Of a DNA stretch of 64,000 nt, positions 1-9,807 are shown one piece after another. The notes beneath the pieces were generated by a model. It had not been told where the DNA came from, did no database searches, and worked only from the letters and a program-made list of their open reading frames with translations. Every line of letters begins with the position of its first letter. Position 1 is the first letter of the stretch. The position numbers were made by a program, and so were the translations under genes. The DNA is from Sphingobacterium lumbrici. Lineage in GTDB: Bacteria > Bacteroidota > Bacteroidia > Sphingobacteriales > Sphingobacteriaceae. The DNA lies in assembly GCF_006476045.1 (NCBI RefSeq), contig NZ_SRZY01000033.1, forward strand, positions 43,137 to 107,136, written 5' to 3'.

Positions 1-455
1 TCAAGGAAGTTTGTCAGGATATAGTTCAGGAAATATTTATGGATCTCTGGAAACGAAGAGAATCCATAAATATTGATAACCTTTCGGCTTACCTGCATTC
101 ATCTGTTCGTTTCCTTACATACAAGCAGTTGAGTAAACTTCCTTTAGATACCTTCTATTATCAGGAATTTGAACAATCCGTAGTATCCCACCTTTTTGCT
201 GATACTCCTCTTCGGGAAAAGGAGCAGCAGCAGTTACTGGATTATTGGATAAGTGCGTTACCTGAAAAAAGAAGGAAGATATTTTTACTTCATTATTTGG
301 ATGGACTTTCTACAGATGCCATAGCTGGAAAACTGGGCGTATCCCGAAAAACGGTGCAAAATCAATTGACTACGGCAAAGGCAGAATTGAGAAATAAGTA
401 TGCGCATTTCCTGACCTCAATAATCATCCTTACCACTTACTACAAAGAATTTTAA
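1..455 (+). CDS. RNA polymerase ECF-type sigma-70 factor, 5'-truncated by window edge
   Basis: The frame is open from the first codon at base 3, and the residues before the first ATG at 39 (DIVQEIFMDLW) are the conserved region 2 motif of ECF sigma factors. The gene therefore begins upstream of the window and the ATG at 39 is internal. The C-terminal part carries a region 4 helix-turn-helix (LDGLSTDAIAGKLGVSRKTVQNQ) that would read the -35 element. A FecR anti-sigma factor starts 83 bases downstream and an STN-type SusC follows, the usual arrangement in which the sigma factor switches on its own nutrient-uptake locus. Family assignment is firm; the regulon is inferred from context. Confidence 0.93.
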   Translation, partial: KEVCQDIVQEIFMDLWKRRESINIDNLSAYLHSSVRFLTYKQLSKLPLDTFYYQEFEQSVVSHLFADTPLREKEQQQLLDYWISALPEKRRKIFLLHYLDGLSTDAIAGKLGVSRKTVQNQLTTAKAELRNKYAHFLTSIIILTTYYKEF

Positions 456-538
456 TTTTTTTTAATTTCTTTTGGGATTTTCTGCTCGTTCCGTCACTTA
501 CATATAGAGGCGGCCATAAGCAGCCTTAAAGAAACGAA

Positions 539-1675
539 ATGGAAAGTCAAAAAAACAGTCGTCAGCTAAAGCAGATCATCAAGCGATACCTTAAAGGTAC
601 AGCTACCAAAGAGGAATTAATGTTCCTTGAACAATGGGATCGTTTTATTGATAAAAACCACAACGAATTTGAGAATCTCTCACTGGAAGAAAAGAAAGAA
701 CTGGGAAATACAATTAAGGAGTGTATTAGTCAGGGAATACAGCATTCAAGACCGAAAGTGCGCAAGATACGATGGATAAGATATGCTGCGGCTATTCTTA
801 TTTTTCTTTCTGTTGGGATAAGTATTTATTGGTACAGGCATAACGCAGGCAATTCTCAGTCTACACAGTTTACCTCTTTATATGGTGACGACGTATTGCC
901 CGGAACCAATAGAGCGACAATCACGTTAGCTGACGGAAGCAGCTATGAACTTAGTGAAGCAAAAGAAGGTGTACAGATACATGAAGATGGTATCCAATAC
1001 GAAGACGGAAGTACGGTAGCATCCGGTCTTGATGTGGCACATGCAACCATCTCGACCCCAAATGGCGGGCAATACCGTCTTACATTGCCTGATGGTACAA
1101 AAGTCTGGGTCAATGCTGCCTCATCACTAACCTACCCAACGAAGTTCAATACAGCCGAACGCAAAGTGGAGTTGACCGGTGAAGCATACTTTGAAGTTCA
1201 TAAAGATACGGAACGACCATTTATAGTGCATACTAAAGGACAGACCATTGAGGTCCTAGGTACCCGCTTCAATGTAAATGCTTATGTAAACGAGACAGCC
1301 ACACGGACGACACTAGTAGAAGGTAGTGTGGCAGTACAAACCACAAACGGCATACAAAAATTATTAAAGCCGAATCAGCAAGCTATTCAACATGATGGAG
1401 AGATGTATATTATCCCCGTGGAGCCAGAAGAGTACATTGCCTGGACTAAAGGGGAGATCGTGCTAAGCAATGCAGAGCTACCCACTATATTACGACAGCT
1501 GGAACGCTGGTATGATGTGAGTTTTGACGAGATACCTGCCTCTTTAGGGCGAAAGACCGTATTCGGCGTGCTAGACAGAAACCTACCCTTAAATGATGTT
1601 TTAAACAGCTTAGAAAAGAATTACAAACTTAAATTTAAAATCCAAGGAAGGAGGGTTTCTATAGAATTAAGATAA
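539..1675 (+). CDS. FecR-family anti-sigma factor
   Basis: A 378-residue protein with a cytoplasmic N-terminal part of about 80 residues containing a short leucine-rich DUF4880-like helix region, one transmembrane helix at about residues 82-98 (YAAAILIFLSVGISIYW), and a periplasmic FecR domain. The FecR core is recognisable at about residues 170-270 (LPDGTKVWVNAASSLTYP, then GEAYFEV, then TRFNVNAY), and a C-terminal secretin/TonB-short-N-like DUF4974 domain ends the protein (DRNLPLNDVLNSLEKNY). In this family the membrane protein holds its partner sigma factor until the STN domain of the cognate outer-membrane receptor signals. It lies between the sigma factor and the receptor genes, which supports that role here. 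Confidence 0.95.
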   Translation: MESQKNSRQLKQIIKRYLKGTATKEELMFLEQWDRFIDKNHNEFENLSLEEKKELGNTIKECISQGIQHSRPKVRKIRWIRYAAAILIFLSVGISIYWYRHNAGNSQSTQFTSLYGDDVLPGTNRATITLADGSSYELSEAKEGVQIHEDGIQYEDGSTVASGLDVAHATISTPNGGQYRLTLPDGTKVWVNAASSLTYPTKFNTAERKVELTGEAYFEVHKDTERPFIVHTKGQTIEVLGTRFNVNAYVNETATRTTLVEGSVAVQTTNGIQKLLKPNQQAIQHDGEMYIIPVEPEEYIAWTKGEIVLSNAELPTILRQLERWYDVSFDEIPASLGRKTVFGVLDRNLPLNDVLNSLEKNYKLKFKIQGRRVSIELR

Positions 1676-1708
1676 CAAATCGAATGACTTAAGTATTATG
1701 ATAAGATA

Positions 1709-1754
1709 ACCGGAGTGTTGATCCACTCCCCTAAGAGAGATCAAACCTAACACA
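1709..1754 (+). promoter_or_regulatory. Leader block A: small hairpin plus AAACCTAACACA box
   Basis: ACCGGAGTG at 1709-1717 has a short matching arm CACTCC at 1724-1729 (6-bp stem GGAGTG/CACTCC). AAACCTAACACA follows at 1743-1754, 27 bases before the start codon of the M60 gene. The same two elements recur in the same order in front of the SusC gene at 4084-4164. The function is not known; a shared 5' leader or expression signal is the simplest reading. Confidence 0.5.
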
Positions 1755-1781
1755 ATTTGTAGTACACTTATTTATTAAATT

Positions 1782-4049
1782 ATGAGAATAAAATATTTTT
1801 ATTTACTGCTTCTATTTGCCCTTTCACTAACACAATGTGCTAAGAAGATTACAATAGAGGAGGAACTGATACCACCTATAATAGAGGAAGAAATCCTTCC
1901 AAAATCTGAAATTGTAGAAGATGGTCTGATTTTAAAAATTGTTCGAGCGACATCAAGTTCTGATCTGACCGGAAATGAAATTGCAAAATCTTTTGATAGA
2001 GACAACAATACCCTGTACCAGACAAATTCTTTATCTGATACACTTACTTATTCCTTTACAAAAGCTGAAGAAGTAGATTATTTTATCTACACCCCCCGTA
2101 CGGATAGCGACGATGGCCTTTGGGGTAAGGTAGAACTATGGTACCTAGGAAGAGATAAGCCTTTATATGAAAAGGTAGGAACTTATGATTTTAAAGAAAA
2201 CAATAAGGTTTCGACAATAGAATTTTCTAAAACTATGAAAGGAGTCCTTTCATTTAGAATTGTAGTTCTTTCAGGAAAAAACAATAAGTCAAGTGTTGGA
2301 GAAGTAACTTTTTGTAAAAAAGACGGCTATTCTCATGTTTTTACGGACAGTCTATTAAGTGATCTAAAGCCAAACATAACTATTGAAGACATTAACACCA
2401 TCCCCAACCCTGTATATCGAAAAGTAGCACAAGAAATGTTACGTGGGGATTATGATAAATTTTTTCGTATTCAAGAATATCAACCTTATCCTTTAGTAGC
2501 AACGACTGCCAATGTTTTGAAAATATCGCAATACAATCAGTTTGAAAACCCTACAGGTATTTACTTTACAGCAGGCACGGAAGCTGTTATACTGGTAAGC
2601 AATACACAAGAAGAACTAATTACACTTCGCGTCTACGATTTCAATACGAATGAAAACAGGACCTACACACTGCGTGCTGGGATGAATGTTGTTCCGATAA
2701 CAAATAGCGGACTGGGATATGTTAATTTTTACACCGATAAATACTTAACTCTTCAGCCCATCAAGATGCATATTATGAACCATAAAATAAATGGTTATTT
2801 TGATAAAGAAAAACACACAAAAGAAGATTGGAATAGATTACTAAACGCATCAGTTACAGATTTTTTTGATATAAAAGGTAATTATATTAATCTGGCATAC
2901 ACTACAGCATCTCTAAAGCTGTTTTGCCCTGACGGTCTAGAGTTAATCAACCTTTATGATGAATTTGTCAAATTGCAATTTGACATTATGGGCTTGACCA
3001 AATACAATCGAATTCCAAAAAACCATATGTTTGGAAGGTCTGTTGAATCGGGATTATTTGCAGATGGAATCGGGATTGGTTTACAGAAAAGTTTAATGTC
3101 TAATTACGTTAATCCTGTAAACGTAAAAAGTTCAGGGCTATGGGCGATAGCACACGAATTAGGACATGTAAACCAAATTCGACCTAGCTTAAGATGGGTT
3201 GGAACAACAGAAGTAACCAATAATATATATTCCTTATTAACCCGCTATCGCTATACTCCGGATGATATGAATCTTGAAAAAGAGCGTACGTATGATGATG
3301 AAGGTAACCTGATATTAGGAGGACGATTCAATTCCTTCTTAAATAATGGTGTTGTCAAAGGTGACTTGTGGCAATTCCAGCGAGGACAAGATGGGGAAAG
3401 TGATTCTTTTGTTAAACTATGTCCGATATGGCAATTGCTGCTCTATTATCGTCTGGCCGAAGGTACTGATTGGCAAAAATACGATTGGTTTGCAGATTTA
3501 GCTGAAATTGCAAGAACTACAAATGTTGGATTAGGAACACCAAATGGACAACTTCAGTTGAGTTTTATGCGCAATGTATGTGATATCCTTCAAGAAGATT
3601 TAACTGATTTTTTTGTGAAGGTAGGTATGTTGAAACCTATAAATAGAACCGTAACTGACTATACCTCGGCCAACGTAACTATTACGCAAGCCGATTGCGA
3701 TGCACTCATCCAATATGCCAAGAAGTATAAAAAACCCGAAAGCCCTGTCATTTACTATATAACAGCAAATAGTTTGAACGCTTACCAAAACCAATTGCCT
3801 GTAATAGGCGATTTCAATCAAGGTATATCGGTCAATACAGGCCTAGGGAATGCAACAGTATCGCATAGTGTCTGGAAAAATGTAACAGTCTTCGAAACCT
3901 ATAAAAACAACGAATTGGTGAAGGTTGCTATGGTAGGTACAAATTCGCCTAATGGAAGTACTACCCTGGTAAGTTACCCTGCCGGATCTACGCGAATAGA
4001 GGCTGTTGCTTGGGACGGAACGCGAACCTTAGTATATGGGCAGCGTTAA
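1782..4049 (+). CDS. Secreted M60-like zinc metallopeptidase lipoprotein
   Basis: A 755-residue protein with a lipoprotein signal (cysteine at residue 19 in LTQC). Residues of about 50-175 look like a discoidin/F5-8 type C carbohydrate-binding fold. The central part is an M60/enhancin-like peptidase with the gluzincin motif H458-E-L-G-H462 and the downstream glutamate E477, 14 residues after the second histidine, within the HExxH-x(8,28)-E spacing of M60. A C-terminal domain of about 100 residues follows. M60-like proteins of gut and environmental Bacteroidota cleave glycoproteins such as mucins. The position between fecR and susC suggests it supplies peptides or glycopeptides for the adjacent uptake system. 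The substrate is inferred, not shown. Confidence 0.85.
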   Translation: MRIKYFYLLLLFALSLTQCAKKITIEEELIPPIIEEEILPKSEIVEDGLILKIVRATSSSDLTGNEIAKSFDRDNNTLYQTNSLSDTLTYSFTKAEEVDYFIYTPRTDSDDGLWGKVELWYLGRDKPLYEKVGTYDFKENNKVSTIEFSKTMKGVLSFRIVVLSGKNNKSSVGEVTFCKKDGYSHVFTDSLLSDLKPNITIEDINTIPNPVYRKVAQEMLRGDYDKFFRIQEYQPYPLVATTANVLKISQYNQFENPTGIYFTAGTEAVILVSNTQEELITLRVYDFNTNENRTYTLRAGMNVVPITNSGLGYVNFYTDKYLTLQPIKMHIMNHKINGYFDKEKHTKEDWNRLLNASVTDFFDIKGNYINLAYTTASLKLFCPDGLELINLYDEFVKLQFDIMGLTKYNRIPKNHMFGRSVESGLFADGIGIGLQKSLMSNYVNPVNVKSSGLWAIAHELGHVNQIRPSLRWVGTTEVTNNIYSLLTRYRYTPDDMNLEKERTYDDEGNLILGGRFNSFLNNGVVKGDLWQFQRGQDGESDSFVKLCPIWQLLLYYRLAEGTDWQKYDWFADLAEIARTTNVGLGTPNGQLQLSFMRNVCDILQEDLTDFFVKVGMLKPINRTVTDYTSANVTITQADCDALIQYAKKYKKPESPVIYYITANSLNAYQNQLPVIGDFNQGISVNTGLGNATVSHSVWKNVTVFETYKNNELVKVAMVGTNSPNGSTTLVSYPAGSTRIEAVAWDGTRTLVYGQR

Positions 4050-4083
4050 TCAACAAAATAGTTAAGTAAAAGACCAAAGAAAA

Positions 4084-4164
4084 CCGGAGTGGGCAAACAC
4101 TCCGGTCAATTAAAGCTAGGTCTTAATTAAAGCAATTAAATAGTATTGAGATAAACCTAACACA
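4084..4164 (+). promoter_or_regulatory. Leader block B: hairpin plus AAACCTAACACA box
   Basis: ACCGGAGTG (4084-4092) and CACTCCGGT (4099-4107) form a perfect 9-bp stem with a 6-base loop. AAACCTAACACA lies at 4153-4164, eight bases before the SusC start. This is a second, better-formed copy of the block upstream of the M60 gene. The stem has no T-run after it, so it is more likely an mRNA-processing or stabilising hairpin than a terminator. Confidence 0.5.
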
Positions 4165-4171
4165 CAAAAGT

Positions 4172-7100
4172 ATGGATAAAAATACTCATACCCTGGAGGA
4201 TAGACAAAAGATTTCTTGCCAAGGTAGTCGACATAAACCATTAACTATAATTACATATATGAAACTAACATTGTTATTTTCTTGGTTTTTTGCAGCACAG
4301 GTTTTTGCAACAAGTTTTGCTCAAACCGTCAATCTGCGCGTTCAGAATGCCAGTCTGAAATCTGTATTATTGGAGCTACGCAAACAAACCAACTATTCTT
4401 TCATTATACAAAATGAGCAATTAAAAATTGCAAAACCTATTTCAGTAGATATTCAGAACCAACCTGTACAACGGGCACTAGAACTGATATTTAAGGATCA
4501 GGAGCTTGATTTTGAAATAGAGGGTAAGGTTATCACTCTATTTATGCAAAAGAATAACATCAATCCTGCAAAAATTAATGACAGTATAAAAAATATTCCT
4601 CAAGATTCTATTGGAGGTCGCGTTATTGATGAGTTGGGACAAGGTATTGCCGGGGTCTCTATAAAGGTTGTACGGAAAAATTATCAAACCACGACCAATG
4701 CAAAAGGAGTATTTAAACTAGCTCTGGAACCTGGAGACCAGGTTGAGTTTTCCTATATCGGATTCAGTACTGCTAAAATTATATTTAGTAGTATTGAAAG
4801 TATACAACATTTCAGAAGTATAGTCTTGAAACAAGCGGAAGCTGATATCGCTGAAGTCATTGTAACGGGAACGGGTATTATTCGGAACAAGCAAAGCTTT
4901 ACAGGTGCTACCTCCTCATTTACTGGCAAAGAGCTTAAGATGGTTAACAACCAGAATATTATACAGAGTTTACGTGCATTAGATCCTTCTTTCATACAGG
5001 TCGAAAATAATGCTCTTGGTTCTAATCCCAATGCTCTTCCTACTATTGAAGTCCGCGGGCAGACTAGTATCCCTAGCTCCAGTATTCGATCTGAATTTTC
5101 TTCTGATCCTAACCTGCCCTTATTTATTTTGGATGGTTTTGAAAGTAATTTGAGGACAATTATGGATCTGGATATGAATATGGTAGCATCCGTTACAATA
5201 CTGAAAGATGCTTCATCAACAGCACTTTACGGATCCAGAGCTTCTAATGGTGTGGTTGTTGTAGAAACTACAAAACCTAAGGCTGGAAAAGTGACTCTAT
5301 CTTACACTTCTGATCTACAATTAGAAATGTCTGATTTACGCAGCTATAATATGATGAACGCTAGCGAGAAGCTTGAGTTTGAACGTCTATCGGGACGTTA
5401 TATATCAACTAATGTCGATGGTCAATTAACATTAGATAGTTTGTATAACTGGCGTTTAGGAAATGTAGTTCGTGGAGTAAATACCTATTGGATGGACAAA
5501 CCTTTACAAACAGGTTTTTCGCATCGTCATTCCTTAAATGTACGAGGTGGTGAGGGCGCTGTCCTTTTTGATTTCGGGGCCAATTACAAAGATACCAAGG
5601 GGGTAATGTTGGGATCGGGGAGAAACGATTGGGGAGCTTCTCTGAACTTAGGCTATCGACATAAGCAATTGAATGTTTCTAACCGGACCTATATTGTCGG
5701 TTATAATTCCGAGGAGTCTCCCTATGGAAGCTTCTCTACCTGGGTAAATACGAACCCTTATTATGAATTGATGGGTGATAATGTGAAATACCTATCTGGA
5801 GATTTTGTAAGTACTGGAGCCTTTCCTGCTATAAGTAACCCCATGTACAATGCACGCCTCAATAGCTTTAGTATTGCAAACAGCTACACGCTAATCAATA
5901 ATTTGCAGATTATGTATGATGTCAATTCGAGACTGCGTTTTACGATCGGAGGACAATTAAGTAAAGGTAATTATCTATCTGACGATTTTGTATCACCGCT
6001 TCATACACAATTTGAGACAACAGAAGCTGCTCGCAAAGGGCGTTTAACCCGGGGTATAAATAATCCTTTTAATTATACCGGAAATATTATGGCAACCTAC
6101 GCCGTTGTATTCGCGGATAAGCATTCAATTACCAGCAACGTACGAGCTGAGATTAGCGAAAATAAAAACCAATCAGATGGATACACAGTGATTGGTTTTC
6201 AACCGGGTACTAACGGAAATCCGGCATTCGCTTTTGGATTTGCTGAAAATTCTAAACCGAGAACTTCCACACAGATTGCACGACGCAATTCGATCTTAGC
6301 CTCATTAAATTATTCTTTTGATCAACGCTATAATTTAGATTTGAATTTCAATATTGATGGCTCTACAGCTTTTGGTTCCAATAATTTATATTCTCCTTAT
6401 TATTCTGCAGGGGCTGGCTGGAATATTCATAATGAAAGCTTCTTAAAAAATATAGAATGGATTTCGATGTGGCGTCTGCGCGCTAATATGGGTATGACAG
6501 GAAATCAAAACTTTGGAAATGTGAGTGAATCCATCTATAATTATTATCCAGATAATAACAGTTACGGTCAAGGTATTTATCTAGGTACGCTGGGCGCTCC
6601 CGATTTAGAATGGCAACGCACTTTGCAGACTAGTATAGGTACAGATCTGAGTCTTTTTCGCAATAGATTAAATATCCAACTTAATGCATACCGGAAGCGT
6701 ACCGAACCCCTAGTCGTAGAAGCATCATTCCCTTCTTCCACAGGGGTAGGAACTTATCCTTTCAATGCTGGATTATTAGATGCGGAAGGCGTAGAAACGA
6801 TGATTAGTTACTCCCCTATATACAGACCTCAGGATCAGGTTGTCTTGACCTTCGGTATGACGGGATCTATGGTTCGTATGCAATTTGATAAGTTTGATAA
6901 TCGTTTAAAAACTTTAAACGAAAGTCTCCAAAATAGTAAATCAATCCAGCGTTATAAAGATGGGTATAGTCCAAAAGATATTTGGGCGGTCCCATCCAAG
7001 GGTATTGATCCGGCTACAGGGAGGGAATTATTTTTAGCGAAAGATGGTCAGCAAGTATTTATATACAACACCGATGATATCATTCGGGTTGGTACATCCG

Positions 7101-7567
7101 AACCATTGGCCGAAGGGACCTTTCGGAGTAGTTTAAACTATAAAGGACTTCAGGCCAGTGCCATTGTAAGGTATATATGGCAAAAAGACCAAATGAACTC
7201 TGCACTGTATAATAAAGTGGAAAATATTTCTTCTGCAAATTTAGAGTCAAATAAGGATAAACGTGCGCTCTACGACAGATGGAAACAGATAGGAGACATC
7301 AGCCAATTCAAAGCCATAAGCTCCGTCATAAGTACCCCCATGTCTTCGCGCTTTATTCAAACAGAAAACACGTTAAGCCTGGAATCCTTAAGCCTTGGTT
7401 ATGAATTTAGAGACAAACTTTGGCTCAACGCAGTTGCACTTTCTAATTTAAGAATAACGGGTTTTATGAATGACATCCTATATTTTTCTAGTATAAGGAG
7501 AGAGCGAGGAATAAATTATCCCTTCGGACGCTCAGTTTCTATGAGTATTTCTGCCACATTTAAATAA
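4172..7567 (+). CDS. SusC/RagA-family TonB-linked outer-membrane receptor with STN domain
   Basis: A 1131-residue outer-membrane transporter. An N-terminal extension and signal region (hydrophobic stretch at about residues 30-50, ending ATSFAQ) precede an STN domain (about 52-125, secretin/TonB N-terminal fold), a CarboxypepD_reg-like domain (about 148-225, GRVIDELGQGIAGVSI), a plug (from about 232, with the LKDASSTALYGSRASNGVV motif) and a beta-barrel to the C-terminus. An internal ATG at 4259 could be an alternative start, but extended N-termini are common in STN-containing SusC proteins. The STN domain matches the sigma/FecR pair upstream and implies transmembrane signalling. SusD begins 7 bases downstream. 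Confidence 0.97.
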   Translation: MDKNTHTLEDRQKISCQGSRHKPLTIITYMKLTLLFSWFFAAQVFATSFAQTVNLRVQNASLKSVLLELRKQTNYSFIIQNEQLKIAKPISVDIQNQPVQRALELIFKDQELDFEIEGKVITLFMQKNNINPAKINDSIKNIPQDSIGGRVIDELGQGIAGVSIKVVRKNYQTTTNAKGVFKLALEPGDQVEFSYIGFSTAKIIFSSIESIQHFRSIVLKQAEADIAEVIVTGTGIIRNKQSFTGATSSFTGKELKMVNNQNIIQSLRALDPSFIQVENNALGSNPNALPTIEVRGQTSIPSSSIRSEFSSDPNLPLFILDGFESNLRTIMDLDMNMVASVTILKDASSTALYGSRASNGVVVVETTKPKAGKVTLSYTSDLQLEMSDLRSYNMMNASEKLEFERLSGRYISTNVDGQLTLDSLYNWRLGNVVRGVNTYWMDKPLQTGFSHRHSLNVRGGEGAVLFDFGANYKDTKGVMLGSGRNDWGASLNLGYRHKQLNVSNRTYIVGYNSEESPYGSFSTWVNTNPYYELMGDNVKYLSGDFVSTGAFPAISNPMYNARLNSFSIANSYTLINNLQIMYDVNSRLRFTIGGQLSKGNYLSDDFVSPLHTQFETTEAARKGRLTRGINNPFNYTGNIMATYAVVFADKHSITSNVRAEISENKNQSDGYTVIGFQPGTNGNPAFAFGFAENSKPRTSTQIARRNSILASLNYSFDQRYNLDLNFNIDGSTAFGSNNLYSPYYSAGAGWNIHNESFLKNIEWISMWRLRANMGMTGNQNFGNVSESIYNYYPDNNSYGQGIYLGTLGAPDLEWQRTLQTSIGTDLSLFRNRLNIQLNAYRKRTEPLVVEASFPSSTGVGTYPFNAGLLDAEGVETMISYSPIYRPQDQVVLTFGMTGSMVRMQFDKFDNRLKTLNESLQNSKSIQRYKDGYSPKDIWAVPSKGIDPATGRELFLAKDGQQVFIYNTDDIIRVGTSEPLAEGTFRSSLNYKGLQASAIVRYIWQKDQMNSALYNKVENISSANLESNKDKRALYDRWKQIGDISQFKAISSVISTPMSSRFIQTENTLSLESLSLGYEFRDKLWLNAVALSNLRITGFMNDILYFSSIRRERGINYPFGRSVSMSISATFK

Positions 7568-7574
7568 GATCATC

Positions 7575-8999
7575 ATGAAAAAAATTATATATCTATTTAT
7601 CCTTATATCTTTTGCCTCTTGTCAAAAATGGCTCGATGTAAAACCCGAAGATAAGTTCATTGAAGAGGACGCATTTAGCTCACCAGAAGGCTTCGCAACA
7701 GCCCTCAATGGGATATACCTCAAATTAGCTGCTTCTAATATGTATGGAGGCGAACTTACTATGAATGGAGTAGATTTGCTCGCACAATATTATTATGTCC
7801 CTGAAGGTCACCCTGCAGCGATGCGTGGATGGGTTGCATACCATTATGAAGAGGAAGAAGCAAAAGTGCGAATCGATAATATTTGGAAAAATCAATACAG
7901 CAATATTACCAACATCAACAAATTTATTTCCAATATAGAAACATGGAACTCTGTATTAGATCCTATTAGCCGAGACATCTACAAAGGGGAAGCTTTAGCC
8001 CTTAGAGCTTATTTATACTTTGATTTGCTTCGACTATTTGCACCATCATACACAGAAAACCCACTAGCTGCACGTATTCCCTATTACGATGAGGCTGGGT
8101 ACGTAATAGCTCCTTTTTCAACTTCAGAGTCTGTGGTAGCCCATATCCTTGAAGATTTGAGACAAGCAGAAGAATTATTGAAGAAGGATCCGGTACTGCA
8201 GTTGGAAACTGTTGATATTCCGAGGGGCATCATCGGAGAGTCTAATTGGAAAACGCGAAACAATCGACTTAATTTCTATGCTGTTAAAGGATTACAGGCC
8301 CGAGTGAATCTCTACATTGGCAACAATGAAGATGCGTTGGCGGCAGCTAAACGTGTCATTCAAGATCAATCGAAGTTTCCTTGGATCAATGCCGATCAGG
8401 TTAATAATGAAAACCTTCCCAACAGGATTTTCTCTACAGAAATTCTCTTTCAGTTTGAAAACCCAAAGCTCTATGAGTATTATAATGCCAATTTCGGTTC
8501 ATCTGTAACCAATCAGACTATTCTATCATCTGGTCCAGATAATAGCTTTTTAAGATTAGTCTATGAAAATTGGGAGAATGATTTCCGTTATTCCCCTTCT
8601 TGGAAAATCGAAGGTGGAAAAACTTTTCCCTTGTTTATAAAATACAAAGATGTGACAAGTAAGGACAATGTAAACTTTAGATTTAAAGTCCCGGGTATCC
8701 GATTAAGCGAAATGTTTCTCATTGCAGCCGAGACCGAATCAAATCCAAACGAAGCACTTTCATACCTAAATGAGCTTAGGATACACAGAAATTGTATCCC
8801 TTTAACTTCAACAAATCTATTGATGAACGCTATTCAAAGTGAATATGCTAAAGAGTTCTATGGTGAAGGACAAATGTGGTTTTTTTATAAACGCAAATCA
8901 GCTCCCGCTATATTGAGCGCCTCTACTCTTAATATGGAGCCGATTAATATCGATGACTACACTTTGCCTATTCCACTTTCTGAAACCGAAAACCGCTAA
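7575..8999 (+). CDS. SusD/RagB-family substrate-binding outer-membrane lipoprotein
   Basis: A 474-residue lipoprotein with lipobox cysteine at about residue 16 (ISFASC), followed by the characteristic SusD beginning QKWLDVKPEDKF. The family forms a lid over its SusC partner and captures substrate. The protein is a little shorter than many SusD members but runs to a normal SusD-like end. It starts 7 bases after susC, so the two are clearly co-transcribed. The ligand cannot be read from sequence; with the M60 peptidase nearby, peptide or glycopeptide is plausible. Confidence 0.95.
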   Translation: MKKIIYLFILISFASCQKWLDVKPEDKFIEEDAFSSPEGFATALNGIYLKLAASNMYGGELTMNGVDLLAQYYYVPEGHPAAMRGWVAYHYEEEEAKVRIDNIWKNQYSNITNINKFISNIETWNSVLDPISRDIYKGEALALRAYLYFDLLRLFAPSYTENPLAARIPYYDEAGYVIAPFSTSESVVAHILEDLRQAEELLKKDPVLQLETVDIPRGIIGESNWKTRNNRLNFYAVKGLQARVNLYIGNNEDALAAAKRVIQDQSKFPWINADQVNNENLPNRIFSTEILFQFENPKLYEYYNANFGSSVTNQTILSSGPDNSFLRLVYENWENDFRYSPSWKIEGGKTFPLFIKYKDVTSKDNVNFRFKVPGIRLSEMFLIAAETESNPNEALSYLNELRIHRNCIPLTSTNLLMNAIQSEYAKEFYGEGQMWFFYKRKSAPAILSASTLNMEPINIDDYTLPIPLSETENR

Positions 9000-9009
9000 A
9001 TTAACGATA

Positions 9010-9783
9010 ATGAAAAAAATATTATTACTTATTGCTTGTATTACACTACTGGTGGGGTGTAAAGAAGATCTCTTAGATACTTACTCCGGGACTCCTAGTA
9101 TCTATTTTCCAGAAGCTGAAGCAAATAATCAAAAGCAGTTTTCTTTTGGTTATCTATCTTCGTATGTTCAAGACTCTGTATTCAAATTTCCTGTCATAGC
9201 GACAGGAAAGAGTGTCAACTATGATCGGCCATATCACCTAAGGGTCGCCGAAAGCAGCATGGTGGAAGGTGTGGATTATAATTTTTTGAATAAAGATTTT
9301 GTAATTGCTGCAAATACTTTGACAGACACCGTTTCCATTCAAGTTTTGAGAAGCGAAAATATGCGTGTTGCAGAACTACGATTAGCATTAATGCTGGAGC
9401 CTAACGATTTTTTTGGCACAGAAGTAAATTACCGCGATGTTGAAATAGGAATGCAACCGGTCCGAAGGTATTATACACAAATGTTTCTATTCGTAGATGA
9501 TATAATAGGTGCTCCCTGGTTTTGGGATAAATTAAAAAACACGAACAATGCTATTATTTTTGGCTACTTAGGTGATTATTCAGCTAAAAAACTTCAACTC
9601 ATGATAGGTCGTTACAATCTTGATGCAGATGTAATAACCGCAGAGAATTTCATGCCGCCCACACTCAATATTCTTGCATGGGGCTTCGGTATGCAAGCTT
9701 ATTTAAATGAAATGAGTATTAATGGTACGCCCATACTTGAAGCCAATGGGCAACCTATGAAGATGGGGCCTAATGCACAATAA
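9010..9783 (+). CDS. DUF4843 domain lipoprotein
   Basis: I place the start at the ATG at 9010, where a clean lipoprotein signal begins (MKKILLLIACITLLVGC) ten bases after susD ends. An upstream in-frame ATG at 8953 lies inside susD and is unlikely. The 257-residue product has the composition and layout of DUF4843 proteins, which accompany SusC/SusD pairs in Bacteroidota and are thought to be surface-exposed accessory binding proteins. No catalytic motif is visible. Its role is inferred from operon position. Confidence 0.8.
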   Translation: MKKILLLIACITLLVGCKEDLLDTYSGTPSIYFPEAEANNQKQFSFGYLSSYVQDSVFKFPVIATGKSVNYDRPYHLRVAESSMVEGVDYNFLNKDFVIAANTLTDTVSIQVLRSENMRVAELRLALMLEPNDFFGTEVNYRDVEIGMQPVRRYYTQMFLFVDDIIGAPWFWDKLKNTNNAIIFGYLGDYSAKKLQLMIGRYNLDADVITAENFMPPTLNILAWGFGMQAYLNEMSINGTPILEANGQPMKMGPNAQ

Positions 9784-9807
9784 TCTAATAAATAATTACT
9801 ACGTATT

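Noticed and set aside
8953..9009. Longer start for the DUF4843 gene at 8953
   Set aside because: It lies inside susD and would destroy the lipoprotein signal at 9010.
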